5,923 nt of DNA from CAYJWS01 sp964373925. GTDB taxonomy: Bacteria > Patescibacteriota > Patescibacteriia > Buchananbacterales > GWA2-38-13. The translations under genes and the position numbers were made by a program. Positions 1 through 4,335 of this stretch are shown here, one piece after another. The first letter of the stretch is position 1. Each line of letters opens with the position of its first letter. The DNA is taken from the NCBI GenBank assembly GCA_964373925.1, contig CAYJWS010000068.1, positions 1-5,923 on the forward strand, in the 5' to 3' direction. The notes beneath the pieces are model-generated. The model was not told where the DNA came from. It saw nothing but the letters and a program-made list of their open reading frames with translations, and made no database searches.

Positions 1-1
1 T

Positions 2-76
2 AAAGAATGGAAGGATTTAAGTGATGGGTGGTACAACGGCAACATTGTCATCTCGAGAAATAGCGAGATAAAGTGA
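2..76 (+). CDS. Possible C-terminal end of an upstream gene (partial)
   Basis: Frame 2 is open from the window edge to a TGA at 74-76 and encodes 24 residues beginning KEWKDLSDGWYNGN. The Trp, Tyr, Gly and Asp content looks protein-like, but an open stretch this short occurs often by chance. The last ten or so codons lie inside hairpin repeat copy 1 (from position 46), so if the gene is real the repeat supplies its tail and stop codon. I cannot assign a family. An oxidoreductase alpha subunit (korA) is a natural guess from the korB gene that follows, but nothing in these residues supports it. Confidence 0.25.
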   Translation, partial: KEWKDLSDGWYNGNIVISRNSEIK

Positions 77-117
77 TCTTGGGATTGCTTCTCCGCCGGC
101 TGGCGGATCGCAATAAC
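46..117. repeat. Dispersed hairpin repeat, copy 1 (72 bp)
   Basis: The element starts TGTCAT and ends CGCAATAAC. It holds two hairpins: ATCTCG/CGAGAT (50-55 with 64-69) and TCCGCC/GGCGGA (92-97 with 102-107). The second is enclosed by ATTGC/GCAAT (84-88 with 110-114). The blocks GATTGCTTCTCC and GGATCGCAAT are identical to those in copy 2 at 1261-1333, while the hairpin sequences differ. It contains no coding capacity of its own. Confidence 0.75.
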
Positions 118-142
118 TAGATAAATTGAAATTAAAAAGTTT

Positions 143-295
143 ATGAATAGGATTATCAATTTTATTAATAAAATTAATAAGTTGAATGGTAGCGCATTGC
201 ATGGTCTTGGATTCGGCACCTTTATGATAATTGGTGTAACTTTAGGAATTTTGATTGTGCTAATAGGATTTATAATTTATTTTTTTATTAAATAA
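143..295 (+). CDS. Small single-pass membrane protein, 50 aa
   Basis: An ATG at 143 opens 50 codons ending in TAA at 293-295. The N-terminal third is polar and Lys/Asn-rich (residues 1-17, MNRIINFINKINKLNG). A Gly-rich junction (GLGFGT, 21-26) leads into one long hydrophobic helix from about residue 27 to 48 that ends in a single Lys. This order is what a small membrane protein looks like, and AT-rich DNA alone would not be expected to give a polar half followed by a clean helix. There is no Shine-Dalgarno site before the ATG. It lies between repeat copy 1 and korB, 51 bases upstream of korB on the same strand, and could share its transcript. No family is recognised and no function can be inferred. 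A chance ORF in AT-rich DNA remains possible. Confidence 0.5.
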   Translation: MNRIINFINKINKLNGSALHGLGFGTFMIIGVTLGILIVLIGFIIYFFIK

Positions 296-316
296 TTTTA
301 AACTGTAATTTTTATA

Positions 317-340
317 GCTTACTACTTACTGCTTATTACT
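317..340 (+). repeat. Short degenerate TTACT direct repeats before korB
   Basis: The segment reads GCTTACT, ACTTACT, GCTTATTACT: three imperfect copies of an RCTTACT unit ending six bases before the korB ATG. It occupies the place where a ribosome binding site would be, and no purine-rich SD site is present. It may be an unstructured A/U-rich translation leader or a slipped-strand repeat. No function is established from the sequence. Confidence 0.4.
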
Positions 341-346
341 AAATTT

Positions 347-1204
347 ATGCCCTACACCGTCTCCGATTTTACAACGCCGTATAGACCCACATGGTGCCCC
401 GGGTGCGGGAATTTTGGCATTTGGGCGAGTTTGCGTCGCGCGCTGGTTGAAATGAATATTGCGCCGCATGATTTTTTATGCGTGTACGATATTGGATGTT
501 CGGGCAACGGGTCAAACTGGTTTCGCTCCTACGGCTACCATTCGCTCCATGGGCGCGCACTGCCGCTTGCCATGGGAGTGCGGCTTGCCAACCACAAGCT
601 CCGGGTGCTGGCGTTTGCGGGCGATGGCGGGGGATTTGGCGAGGGAGGAAACCATTTTTTGCATACGTGCAGGTCAAATATTGATATGAGCTATATTGTG
701 CACGATAATCAACTCTATAGTTTGACAACTGGCCAAGCATCTCCAACATCAGAGAAAGGCATGGAGACTAAGTCTACGCCATCGGGGGTCGCCATGCAGC
801 AGTTGCGCCCTCTTCAGCTTGCTATTTCCGCAGGCGCGACGTTTGTGGCGCGGGGATACGCCGATGACCTCAAACTTTTAACAGAGCTTATGATCGCGGC
901 CATCAAACATAAAGGCTTTGCTGTGCTTGATATCTTACAGCCATGCCCGACATTCAATTTTGATAATACGCGCGAGTGGTATGGCAAGCATATGAAAAAA
1001 CTCACGGCTGAAAATTGGGATCCGAAAAATAAAGACAAGGCAATGATTTTAGCCGGCAACTGGCAGGATTTTATTCCTGTGGGAATTATTTATCAAGAAC
1101 AGAGGCAAACTCTTGAAGAAAGCCTGCCAGTCCTTGCGGGAGAGCCACTGGTTCGGCAGGTTCAAAAGATGGATGTTAAGAGTCTGGTGGAAGAATTACG
1201 TTAA
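347..1204 (+). CDS. korB: 2-oxoacid:ferredoxin oxidoreductase, beta subunit
   Basis: This is the thiamine-diphosphate (TPP) and iron-sulfur subunit of a cytoplasmic enzyme that oxidatively decarboxylates a 2-oxoacid to acyl-CoA and reduces ferredoxin. The 285 residues match the usual KorB length. WCPGCGNFGI (16-25), the Cys of IGCSG (C51) and LQPCPTFN (C200) give the four-cysteine set C17, C20, C51 and C200 that in KorB-type subunits binds a [4Fe-4S] cluster. HGRALPLAMGVRLAN (68-82) is also typical. The TPP/metal motif is GDG at 92-94 with N121 some 28 residues on, followed by LYSLTTGQASPTS. The usual GDGD is GDGG here. The start follows no SD site. The alpha subunit, normally the adjacent upstream gene, is not in the 346 bases before it. 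Substrate (2-oxoglutarate, pyruvate or other) cannot be decided from the beta chain. Confidence 0.95.
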   Translation: MPYTVSDFTTPYRPTWCPGCGNFGIWASLRRALVEMNIAPHDFLCVYDIGCSGNGSNWFRSYGYHSLHGRALPLAMGVRLANHKLRVLAFAGDGGGFGEGGNHFLHTCRSNIDMSYIVHDNQLYSLTTGQASPTSEKGMETKSTPSGVAMQQLRPLQLAISAGATFVARGYADDLKLLTELMIAAIKHKGFAVLDILQPCPTFNFDNTREWYGKHMKKLTAENWDPKNKDKAMILAGNWQDFIPVGIIYQEQRQTLEESLPVLAGEPLVRQVQKMDVKSLVEELR

Positions 1205-1211
1205 ATTTTTT

Positions 1212-1241
1212 ATATATTTTAAATTACAAAATATATTTTTT
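1212..1241 (+). terminator. Weak A/T-only terminator candidate after korB
   Basis: ATATATTTT (1212-1220) and AAAATATAT (1228-1236) form a 9-bp stem with a 7-base loop, followed by a T run to 1241. It starts eight bases after the korB stop. The stem has no G-C pairs, so it would be weak. The G-C-containing hairpin at 1369-1397 is the better terminator of this transcript. Confidence 0.3.
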
Positions 1242-1260
1242 ATCTCACTGACATATCTTT

Positions 1261-1333
1261 TGTCATCCCGAATTCATTTCGGGATCTAGGCGTAGATTGC
1301 TTCTCCCCGAAAGCTTTCGGGGATCGCAATGAC
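1261..1333. repeat. Dispersed hairpin repeat, copy 2 (73 bp)
   Basis: It begins TGTCAT and ends GCAATGAC, so its ends are inverted (GTCAT/ATGAC). Hairpin 1 pairs ATCCCGAA (1265-1272) with TTCGGGAT (1278-1285). Hairpin 2 is a perfect 20-bp palindrome at 1304-1323 centred on AGCT, enclosed by ATTGC/GCAAT (1296-1300 with 1326-1330). The architecture and the GATTGCTTCTCC and GGATCGCAAT blocks match copy 1, but the hairpin arms have different sequences that still pair. It lies between the ends of convergent korB and prs and contains no ORF. Confidence 0.85.
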
Positions 1334-1368
1334 CATTAGTGACTATTTCGTAATTTTTAATATAAAAG

Positions 1369-1397
1369 AAACCCGTCCTGTGATTCAGAACGGGTTT
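1369..1397. terminator. Bidirectional terminator between korB and prs
   Basis: AAACCCGT (1369-1376) pairs with ACGGGTTT (1390-1397), and an inner CTG/CAG pairing closes the loop. T-rich sequence follows on both strands: GTTTTTGTT on + and the reverse complement of TATAAAAG on -. It sits eight bases past the prs stop and at the end of the korB intergenic region, so it can serve both convergent genes. Its distance from prs makes it most clearly the prs terminator. Confidence 0.75.
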
Positions 1398-1404
1398 TTG
1401 TTGT

Positions 1405-2439
1405 TTAAAAGTGGTTTTCAAAAAGGGATGAGATGCTTTCGTTGCGGTTGATGCGATAGATCGCTTCCGCAAGCACTGGCGCGATGGAATGAACGATAAT
1501 TTTTGGAGATTTTTTTTCTCCAAGCGCTATGGTGTCGGTTACAAGGACTTTATCAATAGGAGATTTTTCTATCCTCTCAAGAGCTGGATCGGAGAGAAGC
1601 GCGTGCGTTGCCGTAATAATAATTTGCGAGATAGGATTGCCTTCTTTTAATCCTTTTTCTACAAGACCTTCCGATGCATTCTTTATAGTGCCGGCGGTAC
1701 CAATCATATCGTCGCACATAATACAAATAGCATTTTTTGGGAGATCTCCATGAATATAGATAACCTCTTTTTTCGCCTCGGCGGATGAACCATCTTCAGT
1801 TTTTTGTTTTCCGCAAAAAAGAATTTTTTGAATTCCAAGTTTTTTCGCGTAAAAATAGTTGAGCTCAACCCTGCCTTTGTCGGGCGCGACAATAACGTAT
1901 CGCTCTAGGTCATTTCCCGACTCCTCTATTATTTTTCTTAGTGCGGTGATAATCACAAAGCTGCCAAAGAGATGGTCGCACTGGCAGTGAAAAAAGCCCT
2001 GAATGGCGCCAGCGTGGAGGTCAACGGTCAAAACTGCGTTTGCGCCCGCTATTTCCATGAATTTGGCAATAAGCGCCGCAGAAATGGGGACACGCGGACG
2101 GTCTTTTCTTTCTTGGCGGGCATATCCGAAATAGGGAATAACCGCTATGATTCTTTTTGTAGAAGACCGCCGTAGCGCATCAAGCGTTACAAAAAGCTTC
2201 ATAAGATGATCGGAGCTCTCTGTAGACTGTATTATAAATACTGTTTGCCCCCTGACATTTTCTTGTATTTGCGGGCGAATCTCTCCATCGGGAAAAATTT
2301 TAACCTCTATTTTTCCAGGACAAATATTTAATAATTTTCCTTTTCCTTTTTTTGAGTTTTTTCGTCCCGGTTTTGTGCAGAGTATCTCGCATACTTTTGC
2401 CGTCAAATCCTGCATACCTAAACCCGAAAATATTTTCAT
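1405..2439 (-). CDS. prs: Ribose-phosphate pyrophosphokinase (PRPP synthetase)
   Basis: Prs transfers pyrophosphate from ATP to ribose 5-phosphate, giving PRPP for purine, pyrimidine, NAD, His and Trp synthesis in the cytoplasm. Diagnostic blocks are FPDGEI (49-54), NVRGQTVFIIQST (61-73), PYFGYARQERKDRPRVPISA (102-121), the metal-binding TVDLHAGAIQGFF (138-150), the PRPP loop CDDMIGTAGT (242-251) and the C-terminal ESISSLF. At 344 residues it is about 30 longer than the common 315-residue enzyme; much of this is a Lys/Gly-rich insertion near residues 23-43. Departures from the norm are PDKGRV for PD.GGV at 186-191, GKQKTED (210-216) where KRR is usual in the catalytic loop, and Gly247 for Asp in the DDMID motif. 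The start is supported by AAAGGTGGT six bases upstream. It is transcribed alone from a promoter at 2505-2532. Confidence 0.93.
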   Translation of the reverse strand: MKIFSGLGMQDLTAKVCEILCTKPGRKNSKKGKGKLLNICPGKIEVKIFPDGEIRPQIQENVRGQTVFIIQSTESSDHLMKLFVTLDALRRSSTKRIIAVIPYFGYARQERKDRPRVPISAALIAKFMEIAGANAVLTVDLHAGAIQGFFHCQCDHLFGSFVIITALRKIIEESGNDLERYVIVAPDKGRVELNYFYAKKLGIQKILFCGKQKTEDGSSAEAKKEVIYIHGDLPKNAICIMCDDMIGTAGTIKNASEGLVEKGLKEGNPISQIIITATHALLSDPALERIEKSPIDKVLVTDTIALGEKKSPKIIVHSIAPVLAEAIYRINRNESISSLFENHF

Positions 2440-2445
2440 TATTCT

Positions 2446-2454
2446 ACCACCTTT
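2446..2454 (-). promoter_or_regulatory. Ribosome binding site of prs
   Basis: On the - strand this reads AAAGGTGGT, a 7-of-9 match to the ideal TAAGGAGGT, with six bases to the ATG at 2439. It is one of only two clear SD sites in the window and fixes the prs start. Confidence 0.75.
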
Positions 2455-2504
2455 CTTGAAATAACCAATATTGTAAAGAACAATAAACCCTATTCATTTT
2501 TAGC

Positions 2505-2532
2505 ATTATATAGGCTTGTTGTCAAAGCTCAA
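2505..2532 (-). promoter_or_regulatory. Promoter of prs (sigma-70 type)
   Basis: On the - strand a perfect -10 TATAAT (2505-2510) lies 16 bases from TTGAGC (2527-2532), a 4-of-6 match to TTGACA. The predicted transcript starts near 2498, giving a leader of about 59 bases. It overlaps the oppositely directed promoter at 2516-2544. Confidence 0.6.
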
Positions 2533-2544
2533 TTCTGATATAAT
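2516..2544 (+). promoter_or_regulatory. Extended -10 promoter reading toward the 2746 gene
   Basis: TGATATAAT at 2536-2544 is a perfect extended -10. The -35 at the right 17-base spacing is TTGTTG (2516-2521), only 3 of 6, as is common for extended -10 promoters. Transcription would begin near 2551 and run about 195 bases through repeat copy 3 before the 2746 ATG. It shares DNA with the prs promoter. Confidence 0.5.
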
Positions 2545-2607
2545 AATAGTGAAAGGTCGCTTAGTATTTTATCTTAGACTGTTGAACAATAATAAGTTAT
2601 TATCTTT

Positions 2608-2708
2608 TGTTATCCTCGCCCCCATTTTCATGAGGGTAAACTCCATGGGGGATCCACAAGTGCCAGGGAAAAGTCTGGATTCCCCCGAAATCTTTCGGGA
2701 GAATGACA
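2608..2708. repeat. Longer dispersed hairpin repeat, copy 3 (101 bp)
   Basis: It runs from TGTTATCCTC to GAGAATGACA; these ends are inverted repeats matching at 8 of 10 positions. Internal pairings are CCCCCAT with ATGAGGG (2619-2636, one mismatch), GGGGGATCCA with TGGATTCCCCC (long-range, about 2646-2686), and CCCGAAA with TTTCGGG (2684-2699). The ends resemble the TGTCAT...ATGAC of copies 1 and 2, but the middle differs, so it is a related longer type. Gene-free: most of the 2440-2745 gap is this repeat plus the two promoters. Confidence 0.7.
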
Positions 2709-2745
2709 GTAGGTGAATTATTAAACAATCTAAAACTATAAATTT

Positions 2746-3144
2746 ATGAAATTATTCAATAAACTTTCTATTTTTTTCACTTCTTTTTTAGTAATGTTTC
2801 AAGCTTCGGGAGCTCTCGCGCAAACCGGATGCACTCTGAATGGAAAAGAAGTACCTTGCAGCGAAGTAGGAGGATTTGCGGCACTTGGACTTGGCCTGAT
2901 GGCAGTTTTTTTCATTATCGGCGTTTTGCTTTTTATTTTTTGGATAATGATGATAGTGCATGCCGCGTCAAATAATATTGAGAATAAGGCGCTGTGGATC
3001 GTTCTTATTGTTATTTTTCAAGCACTTGGGGCAGCAGTGTATTATTTTGTGGTGAAGCGCCCATTTGATAAGGCAAAAAAATCCGCGCCTATAGCACCAA
3101 CTGCTCCCATTACTCCACCCACTATGCCACCGTCAGTTCAATAA
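2746..3144 (+). CDS. Small membrane protein with signal peptide and PLDc_N-like helices
   Basis: The 132 residues start with a signal peptide (MKLFNK, hydrophobic core 7-18, probable cut after ALA at 23-25). A short external stretch holds two cysteines, C29 and C38, in CTLNGKEVPC, which could form a disulfide. Two membrane helices follow at about 44-72 and 82-103. The segment FWIMMIVHA...ENKALWIVLIV...LGAAVYYFVVKR resembles the two-helix phospholipase D-nuclease N-terminal domain (PLDc_N), a membrane anchor with no catalytic residues. No nuclease domain follows; the protein ends in a Lys/Ala/Pro-rich tail (109-132, ending PPSVQ). There is no SD site before the ATG. Its predicted promoter is at 2516-2544 and its terminator at 3159-3187. 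The function is unknown; anchoring or envelope roles are guesses. Confidence 0.8.
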   Translation: MKLFNKLSIFFTSFLVMFQASGALAQTGCTLNGKEVPCSEVGGFAALGLGLMAVFFIIGVLLFIFWIMMIVHAASNNIENKALWIVLIVIFQALGAAVYYFVVKRPFDKAKKSAPIAPTAPITPPTMPPSVQ

Positions 3145-3158
3145 ATCAATAAAGCATT

Positions 3159-3187
3159 AAAAAACCTCCGTTTACCGGAGATTTTTT
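3159..3187. terminator. Bidirectional terminator between the 2746 gene and nrdB
   Basis: CTCCG (3166-3170) pairs with CGGAG (3176-3180) across a TTTAC loop. Six A (3159-3164) precede the stem and six T (3182-3187) follow it, so both strands have a U tract after the hairpin. It lies 14 bases past the + gene stop and 7 bases past the nrdB stop, the expected place for a terminator shared by convergent genes. Confidence 0.85.
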
Positions 3188-3194
3188 AAGTTAT

Positions 3195-4199
3195 CTAGTC
3201 CCATGTGAGATTTCCGCCGGTTTGGTATTCTGTCACGCGCGTTTCAAAGAAATTTTTTTCTTTTTTTACGTCAATAATTTCCGACATCCATGGGAAAGGA
3301 GTTTTTGAGCCGTATACTTTTTCAAGGCCTATTCTTTCAAGCCGCCTGTCTGCTATATACTGCACGTATTCGCGGATAATATCGGAGCGAAGGCCCAAGA
3401 TTCCCCGTGGCAGGCAGTCGTCGGCATATTTGCATTCCAGATCAACTGATTGCTTGATCGTTTCCACTATTGATTTTTTAAACTCGGGCGTCCATATCTC
3501 GGGGTTTTCCGATACAATGGTATTTATAAGGTCGGTGCCAAAAGCAAGATGGACTGATTCATCGCGCAATATGTATTGGAACTGCTCGCCAACCCCGACC
3601 ATTTTATTGTGGCGCAAAAGCGAGAGCATCATAGCAAAGCCGGCGTAAAAAAATATGCCTTCCATCACGATATAGTATCCCACAAGGTCAAAAACAAACT
3701 TTTTAATATTTTCCAAGCCCCTTGTGGTAAAATTCGGATCAAGGATAGATTTTGTAATGCTAATAACAAAATCATCTTTCTCTTTAATACTTGGGATGTT
3801 TATATACATATTGTAGATTTCGTCGGGATTGAGCCCGAGCGAATCACAACTGTAAATAAAAGTGTCGGTGTGGACTGCCTCTTCATACGCCTGCCTTAAG
3901 AGATACTGCCGGCATTCGGGGTTGGTAATGTGCCTATAGATTGCCAAAACGATGTTATTTGCCGTGAGGCTCTCCGCGGTTGAGAAAAACCCCATATTCC
4001 AAAGAATCATCCTCCGCTCATCGTCGGAGAGCCCTCCGCGCTTTTTCCAAAGCTCAATATCTTGTTGCATCGGCACCTCTTCGGGCGTCCAGTTATTGGC
4101 GACTCCGCTCTTGTAATGCTCTCGCGCCCATGGGTAGACAAGCGGCAATATTTTGTTCGGATCAGTTGAAGAATTATTGAGGATTTGCTGTTTTGGCAT
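3195..4199 (-). CDS. nrdB: Ribonucleotide reductase small subunit, class Ic-like
   Basis: NrdB houses the metal cofactor that starts the radical reaction by which NrdA reduces ribonucleoside diphosphates to deoxyribonucleotides. The 334-residue helical ferritin-like protein shows all six metal ligands: E76 (TAESL), E107 and H110 (YEEAVH), E180 (VMEGI), E214 and H217 (RDESVHLAF). Four residues after H110, where standard enzymes have the radical tyrosine, this one has Phe114 (HTDTF). With Glu as first ligand, this is the pattern of class Ic enzymes such as that of Chlamydia trachomatis, which use a Mn/Fe centre. The tail FFETRVTEYQTGGNLTWD keeps Y325 for radical transfer to NrdA. nrdA is not in the window, and no SD site precedes the ATG. 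Likely promoter and leader hairpin lie at 4287-4315 and 4234-4262. The Mn/Fe assignment is inference. Confidence 0.95.
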   Translation of the reverse strand: MPKQQILNNSSTDPNKILPLVYPWAREHYKSGVANNWTPEEVPMQQDIELWKKRGGLSDDERRMILWNMGFFSTAESLTANNIVLAIYRHITNPECRQYLLRQAYEEAVHTDTFIYSCDSLGLNPDEIYNMYINIPSIKEKDDFVISITKSILDPNFTTRGLENIKKFVFDLVGYYIVMEGIFFYAGFAMMLSLLRHNKMVGVGEQFQYILRDESVHLAFGTDLINTIVSENPEIWTPEFKKSIVETIKQSVDLECKYADDCLPRGILGLRSDIIREYVQYIADRRLERIGLEKVYGSKTPFPWMSEIIDVKKEKNFFETRVTEYQTGGNLTWD

Positions 4200-4233
4200 A
4201 GTTTTTTAATTTTTAAGATTAATTATGAGACTG

Positions 4234-4262
4234 AAAACGACCAAAAAAACTTTGGCCGTTTT
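4234..4262 (-). terminator. Hairpin between the 4336-5070 gene and nrdB
   Basis: On the - strand AAAACGGCCAAA pairs with TTTGGTCGTTTT as a 12-bp stem with one G-U pair and a 5-base loop. On the + strand the same position is an A-C mismatch, so the structure favours - strand RNA. The final U run is short (TTTT, within the stem, then CAG). It may terminate the membrane-protein transcript. If the promoter at 4287-4315 is real, it instead sits in the nrdB leader and could act as an attenuator or an mRNA 5' stabiliser. Confidence 0.55.
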
Positions 4263-4286
4263 ATTTTTGTTTATGGTTCTATATAC

Positions 4287-4315
4287 AGTATACATTCTCG
4301 CAAGAATAATTTCCA
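4287..4315 (-). promoter_or_regulatory. Putative nrdB promoter with symmetric sites
   Basis: On the - strand TGGAAA (4310-4315, 4 of 6) and TATACT (4287-4292, 5 of 6) are 17 bases apart. The start would be near 4280, leaving an 81-base leader. The spacer contains the inverted repeat ATTCT-CGCA-AGAAT (4294-4307). The -10 overlaps CTATATACAG (4279-4288), 9 of 10 to the core of the NrdR operator (CWATATATWG), the usual repressor site of ribonucleotide reductase genes; the outer bases of the 16-bp site match poorly. Confidence 0.4.
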
Positions 4316-4335
4316 GATTTAGTCAATGACGTTAT

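Noticed and set aside
17..202. 61-codon frame on the - strand
   Set aside because: It runs through repeat copy 1 and overlaps the better-looking small membrane protein; its composition reflects the repeat rather than a protein.
369..1059. Several frames of 68-126 codons overlapping korB on both strands
   Set aside because: They lie wholly within a gene with unmistakable motifs and show no motif of their own.
1972..2175. 67-codon + strand frame opposite prs
   Set aside because: Shadow of prs; it contains no recognisable domain and no SD site.
46..2708. CRISPR array from the repeats
   Set aside because: The three repeats are far apart, differ in sequence and length, and have genes rather than spacers between them.
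2516..2716. 66-codon + strand frame before the 2746 gene
   Set aside because: It starts within the divergent promoters and its second half is repeat copy 3, so it is a by-product of the repeat.
3205..3899. + strand frames opposite nrdB
   Set aside because: Shadows of a complete nrdB with all ligands conserved.
4245..4322. Second NrdR box paired with the 4276-4291 site
   Set aside because: Positions about 31 bases to either side show no NrdR-like sequence, so a canonical paired operator is not present.
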